A program made the position numbers and the translations under genes. Shown in pieces: positions 24,772 to 35,745 of a stretch of 64,000 nt of DNA. The notes beneath the pieces were generated by a model that saw only the letters and a list, made by a program, of their open reading frames with translations, was not told where the DNA came from and ran no database searches. Each line of letters begins with the position of its first letter. Position 1 is the stretch's first letter. This stretch comes from Bidens hawaiensis (Eukaryota; Streptophyta; Magnoliopsida; Asterales; Asteraceae), in the NCBI GenBank assembly GCA_021521415.1, contig JAIQDT010003011.1:1-64000 (forward strand), in the 5' to 3' direction.

Positions 24772-26418
24772 ATAAACGACCACCAATCTTGACAAAACTA
24801 AAATACACCGAACAAGAAATCTTATACTAACTCATATTCGTTAAAATATTATTTAAGTTATATTTTTTTATATATATCCATATCCTCAAACTATAAATTT
24901 CTAAGTACATTTAAATCCTTATCCTCAACTTTAAACTATAAATATTTTTCACAACTTATTTTCCACTTTATAAATCTTTATTATTAAAATTTAATTATTT
25001 TAAATTTTATTATTATTAAACTAAATTATGTATTCTCTAAATTTAAATTTCATTTTTAACTAAAAATTTTCCATTAATTAATTTAAATTTTATTATTAAA
25101 TTGACTTTTTGATTGAACCTTCATCGTAAATATTTTAACTCCCTACTTTTATTTTTTTGAAAGTTTTGAACGTTTTAAATGATAAATTCGTAGTTATTAG
25201 AATAGTCATGGTGGTTCATGCATTTCTAGCCTCGTATTTATCTCAGTTTATTATATGCCTCACTTTAAATTAGAATTTATTATTTACTCAAATTTCCATT
25301 ATTGATAATTCAAATTACTTACTTCCTAATATTTATAACGATTTTATGAAAAAGGAAAAATTCACGAATTCCCAATTTAATCTAATTTAATTACCTACTT
25401 TATATTTTATCTAATTTTAAGTATTTAATTAGAATAGGACTATCTCGGTGATTCGGGAATATCCGTTTCCCAATTTAATCTATTAACGATGTACATTTTC
25501 GCATTATCATTAATATTTAAATTATTAATTATTATAATATTTTAGAATATCTTAATCGAATTAATCTCATCTCAAAATTACAAACTTGAAACACTATAAC
25601 TTTATATTAACTTCTCTTTAAATCTCATAAAGTTCTCAATTAACTAAACTCAACTCACAAAAAATCTTCGTCTAAAGTTATACTCTTGATCTTAAGAACT
25701 TCATTCCTAAAGAATAATGTCTTTAAAGATTCCACATACTATTAACTATTTTAAGATTTGTTATAATTTAAATCTTTGCGTAATTCATTTCCTAAATAAA
25801 ATTCTTTTCATCAAGGTAGACTTATTAGAATCTTATACCTATACCTTAATTCCTTAGTCTCGATTATCACGATTCATAAATAACCTTTATTTCACGAAAT
25901 TTGTTTCCTTCATAAGGAAAAGATATTTTAGAACTTACCTTATTTTATTAATCAAACTCGAACATTTATTAAATATCTCTTGAATTTTAATTTTTTTTCA
26001 AAACGTTTGTTTCTTTCCAAATGATGGTTTTAAATGTTTTTATAAACCTCATGATGGAACGGATTATGCGGACCATCCGACGATCTAAGTAATTATAGGT
26101 CGACACGTAATTACCAAAGTTCTCGCATGAAAATCATAATGCGTACAATTATGTGTCGTGATTTAGAACCTAAGGTAGCTTGGGTAACGGTACGAATGAT
26201 GAGATGATAAGGAAATGGTGGATATGCCGCTAGTACATCCTATATATAAGTACATCCTATATATAAGTGCCCTTATCGGATTGTCATTTGAAACGTTGCT
26301 TCGGTTATTAGAAGTTCTATGTTATGTTATTTTCCTTACAAAGTTTAAAGAGTTTTCAAAACGATGATGTTTTGGTTTTTCTTAATTTCGGGACGAAATT
26401 CCCTAAAGTAGGAGAGAC
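24772..26418 (+). other. Untranslated 3' internal region and polypurine tract of element A
   Basis: AT-rich with no usable ORF. The distal part (about 26030-26400) aligns with 41280-41640 of element B, including CATGATTTAGAACCTAAGGT near 26160, a duplicated ACATCCTATATATAAGT, and ATTTCGGGACGAAATTCCC. It ends in a purine-rich stretch AAAGTAGGAGAGAC directly before the 3' LTR, which should be the polypurine tract priming plus-strand synthesis. Confidence 0.8.
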
Positions 26419-27707
26419 TGTAACATCTCGGATTTTCCAAAACCCGTACTCGTTTGCGTTTAACCCGACTTGGAACATTTTAGATCTTTATTATTAATCA
26501 AAAATCAAATATTTATTAATATTAAAGTTTCTCATGTCCGCCTTTTATCCCTTATGCTTTCTAAATTGTTCATTTCTTGCTTTAACTATAAAATATTCAA
26601 TAAATGACCTTTTATGAAACTACAAGGACCTAAAGTGTAAAATATGAAACTTCTACCCTATGAGCCCCGGAGCACCGCGTGACCGAACCTCCACTCATTG
26701 TCGCGCGCTGCCATGGCCTTACTGTGCTGATTCATTTGATGTCTATTGCTTCCTAGTTCGTTTTTTGGTCCGAAAGCGTTTATTTTAGGACATAATCGAG
26801 TGAATTAAGCCACAATAAAACTAAGATAACTAAAATACATGACCATATATTTAACCCCATGTCCAAGAAAGAAATCTACTGATTTTATAATTGATTTGAT
26901 CATTAAAACTCGATTCGGTTTCCTAAACGAGTAAAAAGCCCATATTTAGTTCGTTATAGCTTTTCCTATGTAAACACATCATAATTCCCTTCTATAACTT
27001 TAATCTAACCCTAATACACCTCTTCCAGCCGTCACCTACCTCTGGTCATCCCCAAACCCTTCGGGTTTTGCGTATTCGTTGAAGATACAAGACTTGTTCG
27101 TTGACTTTGCTTGCTTTAAGACTTTTGACTTCCGTTTCTCATTGATCCTTTCACTTTTCGGGTAAGTTGTAACATAGGAATCGTTTATACCTATTCCCTA
27201 GTCAATAACCTTCAATCAATTTCAGTGGTTGAAGGGTGTTGACTGGTCAATTTCTTTAAAAACCAATAAAGGGTAAAATAGTCAACAATTTTGACTTTAC
27301 GTTTTCTTATACTTCTGGTTGGATTCAACGTTCGGTCCAGAATACCTTTATTCTCGTAACGAAATTTTAAGGCTGCTTTCCAAAACCCGACTTCCGAATC
27401 GCTGTTCGGATTATAGTCAGTACCAGCTCGCTTAAACGTTTAATTCATCATAACTAGAGTTCTACTCATCCGTTTGGATTGATTCTAGAGGCATTAGGTT
27501 AGTTTTTATTTATAGTTTCATATCACAAATTTTCAGGTTCTGATCAGTTATCTCGTTTGACGCGTATTGGACGACTCGCTTATCCTTTGACTCATTTATT
27601 CTTAATTATACTCACTTGCCTTTAATCTAAGGTGAGTTTATCATTCCGCTATTTTACTCAATTTTTACAAACGTTTTGGGGACATATGCGTATATCATAC
27701 TATACAC

Positions 27708-27784
27708 GCGTACATACATACATACATACATACATACATACATACATACATACTACATACATACATACATATATATATATATAT
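27708..27784. repeat. (CATA)n/(TA)n microsatellite
   Basis: About 16 CATA repeats with one interruption, grading into TATATATA at the MITE boundary. The 5' LTR has a shorter TA tract at the matching place, so the tract was the MITE target and has expanded. Confidence 0.9.
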
Positions 27785-28475
27785 AGGGAGAGGATCAAGA
27801 GAAAACTCACCTTTAGAGAGAAAACTTAAAAACTCCTAAAGAATTATTTTTAATTAAAAATAAAAAAATATTTTCAAAATTCCGTTTTAGCCATTATTCT
27901 TATATTTTCTTATATTTCACTCGAAAAAATAAAAATAAAAATAAATAAATAAAATAAATAAATAAAAACCCGCTGTAATGCACATACGTATTACTGTGCG
28001 ATACCGTTGTATTACACATGTGTATTACTATGTATTTTTGAGTTTAATAGTGTTTTATTGCATATATTCAATATTTGTGTATTGTATATGTGTAGTAGTG
28101 TTGTATTATATGGAAAAAATAATAATAAAATAAAAGTCGATGTGGTGCACATGTGCGTTAATGTTGTATTATACATACGTACTAATGTGTATTCGACATG
28201 TGTATTAGTCTTAAATTGCATATATACAATAGTGTGTATCAAATATGTGCAATAGTGTTGTATTTTATACAATACAAACACTTTTGCATATATACAATGC
28301 ACACTATTACACATGCGCACTATACCGACAGGTTTTTTTTTTTTTTTTTTTCTGAACCGATAACAACATATAAGAATAATGGAAAAAAAGAAACTTCAAA
28401 AAAATTTTTTAAAATAGTTTTTTAGGAGTTTTTAAGTTTTCTCTTTAAGAGGAGTTTTCACTAAATCTCACCCCT
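27785..28475 (+). mobile_element. MITE copy 1 (~691 bp), TA target
   Basis: Begins AGGGAGAGGATCAAGAGAAA and ends with the diverged complement of a related end, TCTCACCCCT. It is flanked by TATATA. The imperfect terminal inverted repeats share AGAGAAAACTTAAAAACTCC. The interior has many short motifs such as TACACATGTGTATTA and TGCACATACGTATTA. There is no transposase. ORFs at 28007-28425 are low-complexity. Confidence 0.8.
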
Positions 28476-28499
28476 ATATATATATATGTATATATATAT

Positions 28500-29193
28500 A
28501 GGGGTGGGTTACAGTGAAAACTACTCTTAAAGAAAAAACTTTAAAACTCCTAAAAACTTCTAAAAAACTATTTTTAACTTAAAAAAAATATTTTTTTGAA
28601 GTTTTTTTTCCCATTATTCTTATATGTTGTTATTGGTTTAAAAAAAACAACAACTTGTCGGTAACCTCGTCTGTATAGTGCGCATGTGTAATAGTGTGCA
28701 TTGCATATATGCAAAAGTGTTTGTATTGCATAGAATACAACACTATTGCACATATTTGATACACACTATTGTATATATGCAATATAAGACTAATACACAC
28801 ATCGAATACACATTAGTATGTATGTGTAATACAACATTAACGCACATGTGCACCACATCGACTTTTATTTTATTATTATTTTTTTTCCATATAATACAAC
28901 ACTACTACACATATACAATACACAAATATTGAATATATGCAATAAAAAACTATTAAACTCAAAAATACATAGTAATACACATGTGTAATGCAACGGTACG
29001 CACAACAATACGTATGTGCATTACATCGGTTTTTTTTAATTTATTTTTTATTTTTCGATTGAAACATAAGAAAATATAAGAATAATGGCTAAAACAGAAT
29101 TTTGAAAATATTTTTTATTTTTAATTAAAAATAATTCTTTAGGAGTTTTTTAGTTTTCTCTCTAAATGTGAGGTTTCTCTTGATCCCCTCCCT
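28500..29193 (-). mobile_element. MITE copy 2 (~694 bp), inverted relative to copy 1
   Basis: Begins AGGGGTGGGTTACAGTGAAA and ends CTTGATCCCCTCCCT. It is the reverse complement of copy 1 with scattered differences. A 24-bp TA-rich spacer (28476-28499) separates the two copies, giving a ~1.4-kb palindrome. Confidence 0.82.
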
Positions 29194-29821
29194 ATATATA
29201 TATATATATATATATCAAAAATAGCAAACATGTAATTGTGTGTGATTAATTAAATTTACTTGTTATGTGCTTATTTGTCTTTGTATGCAATCGTTTGACA
29301 TATCCACTTGAAGAGGGTTCTCATTGACCACCGCCCAACTCACTTGGCAACGGTTTTATTCTCATTATTTGCTCATGGTTGATTTACCGGTGCCCGATTC
29401 ACTTGGCAATGTTTTAGTCGACAACTTATTTGCTTATGGTTTGATTTCATTACCGCATTTATTACGTTTTGCTTATTTTTCATAGTTATTATATTCACAT
29501 AATTTTTGGTGTCAAAAATTGCTGGTGAACTCACTCAACATGTTTGTTGACAAAACTTCATTTTCTACGCATAAGCAGGTTGCTTGAGTTGAAGGATGGA
29601 CACGTAGAAAGACCTTAGGGTTATAATGAAGACAAACATGGATTTAAACTTGTTATATATATTTATTTGAATTGTTTGGTTGTATTTGATTATTGTGTAT
29701 ACATTTGAAATAAAATAATTAAATAGATATTGTCACATTTATATTTTGATAGTATCTTTGAGCTGTGAGCAATCGGATTATGCCCCAGCATTTCCGCCTT
29801 AGGTTGGGGTGTGACACCATC

Positions 29822-30029
29822 GCCTCACGGATTTGCTTTTGGTTGCCCAGGTGGAGACTTCCCAACAGGTCACCCATCCTGATACTACTTCCACCTAAGC
29901 ACGTTTAACTGTGGAGTTCTCCTCTCATCCACTACCATTAAGCGCCCGAAACGCGTTATGATAGGGAAGGTATCTACCTCCTTATAAAAAAGGTTTTGTT
30001 CTCCTCCCCAACCAATGTGGGATGTCACA
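29822..30029 (-). mobile_element. Cassandra TRIM LTR, main part
   Basis: On the minus strand the LTR starts TGTGACATCCCACATTGG at 30029 and runs to 29822, where element A interrupts it; it resumes at 19205. It contains a 5S rRNA-derived segment (29859-29925) and a TATAAGG motif. The upstream purine tract AAGGAGGGTGGAT fits the TRIM polypurine tract, so this is the 3' LTR of a minus-strand Cassandra. Confidence 0.85.
29859..29925 (-). other. 5S rRNA-derived promoter segment in the Cassandra LTR
   Basis: The minus strand reads AACTCCACAGTTAAACGTGC and then GGATGGGTGACCTGTTGGGA, matching the 3' half of plant 5S rRNA that holds the internal pol III control region. It has point differences from functional 5S (AAACG for AAGCG, TGTTGG for TCCTGG). 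This is a TRIM component and not a 5S gene. Confidence 0.85.
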
Positions 30030-30115
30030 ATCCACCCTCCTTAGTGGTTCAGCATCCTCGCGGGACCTGGGACCACCGGCCTGGCCCTGGCCCTGGCCCT
30101 GGCCCTGATACCATC
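30030..30115 (-). mobile_element. Cassandra internal domain with primer site and hexanucleotide repeat
   Basis: This 86-bp domain contains, on the minus strand, primer site GATGGTATCAGGG at 30115-30103, a CCAGGG hexanucleotide repeated about five times (30078-30108), and a purine tract next to the 3' LTR. It has no coding capacity, as is normal for TRIMs. Confidence 0.8.
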
Positions 30116-30178
30116 TGTAACAGCCCAACTACCGCCCATCATAATATTGTCCGTTTTGGCTAGGACGTACCACCATCC
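30116..30178 (-). mobile_element. Cassandra 5' LTR, terminal fragment
   Basis: About 63 bp of LTR ending GGGCTGTTACA (minus strand), adjoining the primer site. The start of the LTR is missing: it is joined at CCATCC/AAAGATTTT to Ty3 internal sequence. The same join is found at 58031/58032. Confidence 0.8.
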
Positions 30179-31381
30179 AAAGATTTTAATCTTACCAACT
30201 TCCTCTTACAGACTATTTGAGCCTCAAACTCAGAAAACTAATCCACTCCCAAACTGCGTCGAACCCTCCTAAGACCATGACATAAAGAGTAGCAGGGAAA
30301 TCGCGCCCCTCTAGCTCTATCTTACAATTCTTAATCATTCTCGTAATTTTAACGGAGGTATCCCTAGTGGTTTCTTCATAACAGTCTCACGAACACAACT
30401 ACAATCTTTATAGTGTCTTTCTTTCATACTTGCTACACCACGTAGCCTCATCCTTTCATGCCTTTTCAATTAGGATTCCTTGAAAATCACCCGTAATTCT
30501 CGATCATCTCTAATTTCTCAACATTCACTTTATCACTCACGATCCTAACAAGTTCCCTCATAGAGTTAACTATTGTAGGTATAGTACGTGTTTTAGCACA
30601 TTTCATTTGACTTATCTCATTTTCTTTCATGTTTCTTCCACTTGGATGCCTAATCTGGGTTGCCTTTAATGCTTCAGTGAGCTTTGTTGGTATTGAAATG
30701 CGAAACGGTTGAGCAACTCCCTTAGTGTATTTTACTACAAGCTTCAAGTGCGATCCTTCTGTATTAATTTCTGCAGTTGGAATCCTACTACTTTCGAATT
30801 TCATGTGGTCACACATTTCTTTAAAAAGGTGTCAGGTTGGCACGTGTCCTGCCACAGCATCCAGTACGACGTCCTCGTGCTTGTCTCTTTGCAACATTCG
30901 TCCTATCTTTTCTCTAAGGAAACACAAACGTTATCACTCCAGGAATTTTTAGCACATGATTTGTAAGGTAAGCAGTTAATGACAGTGACCAAGTGTAATT
31001 AACTTTTTACATTACTCCTCAGGCCCTACATACTTCCTTTTATGATTTCACTTGTGCTAGTTTCTACTACTCAATCATGCAAACATACAAATAACATACA
31101 TTCTTATCCCTAGCAATTAAGCTAACACATACACATTCTTCTCTAGCAATTTAAGCTAGCATTTATACATTCTTCTACTTTCATTTAACCTACATATACA
31201 TATATTCTTAAATCTTTACATGAACTCAATCATGTACTTTACCGTTCTTGAACTAGCTTGAGCGACACCTGGCTTTCTTGAACTGGCATCTGCTTTCTTT
31301 TCTTCATTAAGTCCCATTCTCTGTTTGAGTCTAAGTATATGAGATGCTTATTTCTCTCGAACTTATGCTCTTATACCAACT
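30179..31381 (-). pseudogene. Ty3-type internal fragment with gag/protease-like coding traces
   Basis: Reverse-complement counterpart of 56807-58031. It begins (minus strand) with primer site TTGGTATAAGAGC at 31379-31367, next to an LTR end. It holds a 109-codon ORF at 30487-30816 (starts MCDHMKFESSRIPTAEINTE), whose partner at 57415-57705 has in-frame stops. Near the distal end, a stretch encoding IELEGRDFPA-like residues recalls the protease/RT linker of Ty3 polyproteins. No complete domain remains. Family assignment is an inference from primer site, LTR and that short motif. Confidence 0.6.
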
Positions 31382-31424
31382 TGTAAGGCCCTGGTCCCGG
31401 TGCCCTACATTGGATGTTGGATTT
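31382..31424 (-). mobile_element. LTR end remnant adjoining the Ty3 fragment
   Basis: The minus strand ends CCAGGGCCTTACA before the primer site, like ATCGGGGCCTTACA at 56793-56806. Only about 40 bp remain before the sequence switches to a plus-strand pol remnant. Confidence 0.7.
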
Positions 31425-31797
31425 ATTCAAGGAATAAGTCCGACCATGACAAACACTTGAGAAAAGTGTTAGAGACGCTAAAGAAAGAGAAAATGTATGC
31501 TAAGTTTCCAAAGTGTACCATCTATACAGATCACAAGAGTTTGATGTACTTCATCAAGCAACAAAAACTAAATAGGAGGCAGAGAAGATGGTTAGGGTTG
31601 ATAAAGGATTTTGATTGAAAATCAAGTATTATTCTGGTGAGGTCAACATGGTCGCTGACGCAGTAAGTCGTAAAGGTGAAGAAGTTATCGCGACAATTAA
31701 GTCTTATAAATTAGTTAGCACTTCGGATTTCATGGGCGAGGTTCGCGAGGTGCAGTTAGAGGTTATAAAGGATGAAAGCGAGATGAAAAAGGATTGA
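31425..31797 (+). pseudogene. Ty3 RT-RNase H remnant
   Basis: The first part (to about 31616) encodes HLRKVLETLKKEKMYAKFPK, the thumb-side end of a Ty3 reverse transcriptase. It is fused directly to TIYTDHKSLMYFI and LNRRQRRWLGLI, which belong to RNase H, so the connecting segment is deleted. After a frame change at about 31615 it continues with KIKYYSGEVNMVADAVSRK, the RNase H C-terminal motif. The RT active-site YxDD region is absent. The product would normally copy element RNA in virus-like particles; this copy cannot. Orientation is opposite to the adjoining fragment at 30179-31381. Confidence 0.88.
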
Positions 31798-33037
31798 ATT
31801 TTCAGATTATTTCGAGATATGGAAGATAATACTTTGGCCGCCGAGGATTACTTGTCATGGAGATCTTCAAGGCCAGATCCTAGATAAGCTCATAAGTCTA
31901 GGTAATCGACTTACATAGAGGGTCCTAAAGGAAAGAGATTGATTACAATGAAGGCGGATACTGATGAAGGTAAAACCTCTAAGTAGAAGTCAAGTAAAGA
32001 TGAGTTCATGGTATGCAACATTATGGGAGGACAAGATACCTTGATTACGTGGATAAGAACAACCGCAAGTGTCACGAAAGTGGAACCGGCAGTAACACAT
32101 CAAAGGATGCAATAAGTAAGGACTGAAGACGGAAGGACATGCAAGGAAGGCATAGAGATGGTTTAGACTTATGTTTATATGAATTAAGTCATAAAATGAA
32201 TGATTAGTGTTGTGACTGATAATCATGTGATCATGAGCGGGAAGTTATCTAGGAGGGTAACTATAGAATAATATTATAAATGCCCATATAAAGGTTAGGA
32301 CATGCTTAGAAGGAAGTTGGTTAGATAAATATTTATCATATATCAAGGCAACCTTATATGCAGTGGTAGCCAACAATGGATTCATAGGATAAGATGAGAC
32401 TTGACTAGTCAAGAAACGGGATATGTGTCAACTTAAACTTCATGATCAAGGTACCTTGGACAGTTACAACTCATGAACCCTATGTGTTAGTAGAGAGCTA
32501 AAAATGGAAGAAAGATTGAATGGCGATTTAAGGAGTTCTCCGTCAAGTTGCGTAATAGTTGTGCTCGATAATCGCAAGAGGTGTACTATTTTAAGGAATA
32601 AACAAAGGAATTTCAAAAATTAATCCTTAAGGAGAAACTAGAAAGGTTTCCTCGTATGGAACTAATAGGTTTTTGAACATATTGCAAATTAGTATATTTG
32701 CTAAAGGTTATGATTGGACAGAAGGATCATTGACTGCCTAGTGTCGTGATAGTAAGTGAGATTATTCTATATGAAGGACAAGAAACAAAAGCACGCTTAA
32801 GGAAATGATGAAAACTTGCTAAGTCTAGATAAGGAAGTATACCATCGAGGACTTCATGGGACAAGCTACCAAAGACTGCTAAAACTCATGAGCATCACTC
32901 GATGATTGGGAGACAAAGGATAAAACGGTAAGTCAGGAAGCCAAGACCATTCAAGAAAAGATGTGAATACAGGAAGTATTCCTTTTATAAGGACTAAGCA
33001 GGTTTCGAAGACGAAACCTCTTATAAGGCGGGTAGAT
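31798..33037 (+). pseudogene. Eroded distal pol region and polypurine tract of the Ty3 remnant
   Basis: This interval sits where integrase should be, between RNase H and the 3' LTR, but I could read no integrase motif and only short ORFs. It closes with GAAGACGAAACCTCTTATAA followed by GGCGGGTAGAT, the usual Ty3 tail and polypurine tract directly before the LTR at 33038. Confidence 0.6.
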
Positions 33038-33844
33038 TGTAACATCCCAAGTTTCATGAGGTAATTAGAAGAATCGAGTTTATATGAATTATAGGAGATA
33101 AATGAAATTATCTAAAGTATGAGGGGATTAAGTGTCATTAGATGAAAAGTTACACATGAAACCCTACCTCATTCCTATAAATATAGCCACCATCTCATTT
33201 ATAATCCTCACCACCTCCAAATTCCTTCTTTACCAAATCCCGTTTTCGTGAGAGTCACCTGCAAAGATCTGACGATTCCCGGAGATCTAATCGTTGGATC
33301 GGTCTAAAATTTTAACTGAGTGTTCATAGAATATAAATGAAGATTTCCACTAGACAGATCTTCAATCAGAGGTTGGGAAGCTAGGTTTTTATCAGCAAAC
33401 CCGTAACAGTGGAAAAGGAAGATTCTCGGCGATTATTTGGGTTTTTCGGTGATGATGGCGATGGATTCCGGTGACTGCAGCAGGCGGCGATGGTAAAGCT
33501 CGACGACCCGGTCACGTGGCCGCTTGAATCACTCAATTTCGAGTTCGTTTGATATGGGTTTGGGCTATTCGAGTGATTTCGAACAAAAACCTCAAAGGTA
33601 CATTTTTATTAAAAAGGCTTACTTCTCGAGTACGGATTTGCATGAAACTTGGTAGGATGATAGATCGGGCCACGATTAGTGATAGAGTAATGAACTTGTT
33701 AGTAAATGGGTTAGTTGGTTTGGCTTCGATAAGATAAGTAGCTTTCGGTTCGTTACAAGGACGGGTAAATGAAGTCGGTTTTGCACGAAATTTGAAAGGA
33801 AAGTAAAATCGGGTCTTAAGTAAGGACCTTGGAGGAATATGGAT

Positions 33845-34025
33845 TTAACATGGTTTCCATGAGAATTGTTTTCATGAGAATAGTTTCCATAAGAATGGTT
33901 TTCATAAGAATGGTTTCCATGAGAATAGTTTTCATGAGAATGGTTTTCATGAGAATGGTTTTCATGAGAATGGTTTCTATGAGAATTGTTTTCATGAGAA
34001 TGGTTTCCATACAATTTGTTTTCCC
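33845..34025 (+). repeat. 15-bp minisatellite in the Ty3 LTR
   Basis: About eleven tandem units of a CATGAGAATGGTTTT consensus with C/T and G/A variants. Because 15 is divisible by three, the repeat stays open in several frames and gives spurious repetitive ORFs on both strands (33676-34053). Confidence 0.93.
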
Positions 34026-34437
34026 ATGCAATGCGATTCGTTAGGAACTTCACTAACCCAGAAGAATGACAGGGTTAGAAATATTTAATTAATACTATAA
34101 ATTTTTAAACAGATAGACGTGGGCAACTAAGGAGAAGTGTTACAATTAAATCTGAGAGGAACAGCATCCAGGTGAGTTCTAGCCCCTTTCTTTGTGACGT
34201 TTTTCGGGGCTGTGTGCATACTCCTATGTGATAGTTAATACAATTATCCTAAGTGACAAGTGTATGATTATTTATTGAATTCCATTATTAATTATTGTAT
34301 GAATGTGCTTATATAAATATAATTATTATATATGCAATTGAAAGATGTGTGGTATGCACGTATGATAAGAAACATATGAAGTAAACGTATGGATGACTGA
34401 TGGGACATGTATGGTTGTATGGTTAAGCGAGAAAAAG

Positions 34438-34735
34438 GGACCAGATGCTAATAATATCTTAGATTGAGACAAAGGGACCAGATCCGAATAATATCTGAGA
34501 TAAAGGGACCAGACCCTAATAATATTTGAGATAGTAGGGACCAGACCCTAATAATATCTGAGATTGAGATAGAGGGACCAAATCCTAATAATATCTGAGA
34601 TGGTAGGGACCAGACCCTAATAATATCTGAGATTAGAGGGACCGGACCCTATTAATATATGGGATAGAAGGGACCAAACCCTTGAAGATATATGAGATTG
34701 AGGGACCGGACCCTAATAATATCCGAGATAGTAGA
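34438..34735 (+). repeat. ~30-38-bp minisatellite in the Ty3 LTR
   Basis: About nine units of a GGGACCAGACCCTAATAATA followed by TCTGAGAT consensus, with variable spacers. The solo LTR at 35570-35740 has a related but different array in the matching region. Confidence 0.93.
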
Positions 34736-35104
34736 AGTAGGATAGTTACGGTATACCATAGGAAAGCAGGAAAGAAAGTGTGTAAATACGTATGTATGTA
34801 CATAAAGTATATATGAATGAGTAATAGTAAGTAAAGTATGAAATACGTATCTCCAGACGCGTATAAGTATAAACGTGAATGTATTGTATGTTAATTAACT
34901 AGAACTCACTCAGCGTAACTGACTTTTAGTATAGATTAAAGGAGCTGGCTTGAGGACAACACATGGTAGGGACTGGAAGGTTGGCATTTTTAGAAGAAAG
35001 ATTATGAAACTTTTATGTTGTGTTTAAGACAAGTTAACCTTTGTTAAGACAAGATGTGTTGTTATGTAACATATTGATTGATGTTTTGAGTTATTCCGCG
35101 AAAG

Positions 35105-35109
35105 TTTTA
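35105..35109 (+). repeat. Copia target-site duplication TTTTA (left)
   Basis: TTTTA lies immediately left of TGTCGGGACCGTG and recurs at 56725-56729 immediately right of the other copia end. Confidence 0.9.
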
Positions 35110-35163
35110 TGTCGGGACCGTGAATCGGGTGAAACCTTCGAAAAGGTTGACAAGAACACACCG
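35110..35163 (-). mobile_element. Copia 3' LTR, segment 1
   Basis: 54 bp matching the inner end of the 5' LTR (55683-55736), with TGTCGGGACCGTGAATCGGG here against TGTCAGCACCGTGAATTGGG there. It is interrupted by the solo LTR at 35164. Confidence 0.9.
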
Positions 35164-35569
35164 TGTAAGGCCCCGATCTCGGAAACCCTACCTTGGCGCT
35201 GGATTTACTCATAAACACAATTCTAAAATCAGAGTTAATTAAAACTTTCTCGGATAGTTAAAAAACTTACATTACAAAACATCGAATCTTGTCTTAACAT
35301 ACAAAATATCCTTTCATAGACATAACATAAGACAGTCATGACACTTCTTCATAGATACCAGTCTCTTTAGCTTATGCCATGTGTCCCTCCTCAAGCTAGC
35401 TGCCTCAACCTATTTGCCTGCGTGCATACTAAAAGTCAGCTACGCTGAGTGAGTTCTAGTTAAGCAGGTAACATACATTTCATTCTCATTCTTTACATTC
35501 TTACTTCCATACATTCCTATTTTTACTTACCTTCATTATTTTATACATTTATAACCTTTCTACGTTTTT

Positions 35570-35745
35570 AAAGAGCCTTTAGCCCTATAACCTTCGCATA
35601 TATTATTAGGGTATGCAACCCTTCATTCTTCGCCTATGTTATTAGGGTAGGCAACCCTTTATTCTTCACCTATATTATTAGGGTAGGAAACCCTTTATTC
35701 TTCGCCTATATTATTAGGGTAGGCAACCCTTTATTCTTCAACTCT
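35570..35745 (-). repeat. ~38-50-bp minisatellite in the solo LTR
   Basis: About four units of TATTATTAGGGTAGGCAACC followed by CTTTATTCTTCGCC. Confidence 0.9.

Larger units (their letters stand above)
19206..29816 (+). mobile_element. Non-autonomous Ty3-type LTR retrotransposon A with nested insertions
   Basis: Complete insertion bounded by the 5-bp target duplication CCATC (19201-19205 and 29817-29821). Order: 5' LTR 19206-21127, primer site, untranslated repeats, a short gag remnant, polypurine tract and 3' LTR 26419-29816. An inverted solo LTR (22242-24609) and two MITEs (27785-29193) are nested in it. Once these are removed, the internal region is about 2.9 kb and contains no protease, RT, RNase H or integrase. 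It relates to element B (37285-43917) through LTR ends, 5' leader repeats and 3' tail. It could move only with enzymes from an autonomous relative. Confidence 0.93.
26419..29816 (+). mobile_element. 3' LTR of element A, interrupted by two MITEs
   Basis: Starts TGTAACATCTCGG and ends GGTTGGGGTGTGACA. It is 3398 bp long, against 1922 bp for the 5' LTR. The excess is the inverted MITE pair at 27785-29193 plus an expanded CATA microsatellite before it. Confidence 0.92.
33038..35109 (+). mobile_element. Ty3 LTR, first part (continues at 56730-56806)
   Basis: Starts TGTAACATCCCAAGTTTCAT after the polypurine tract and is interrupted by the copia element at 35110. The remaining 77 bp lie at 56730-56806 and end GGGGCCTTACA, for a total near 2.15 kb. 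It contains promoter-like CCTATAAATATAGCC (33175-33189) and two minisatellites. Its middle matches the solo LTR at 35164-37109 in reverse, for example ACTCACTCAGCGTA near 34905. Confidence 0.85.

Noticed and set aside
28007..28425. ORFs within the MITEs
   Set aside because: Low-complexity sequence in a non-coding element; no transposase motif.
33676..34053. His/Asn-rich and Met-rich repeat proteins
   Set aside because: Products of a 15-bp minisatellite read in different frames on both strands.
34438..34735. CRISPR-like array
   Set aside because: Repeats and spacers both vary, the spacers are tiny and the context is a plant LTR, so it is a minisatellite.
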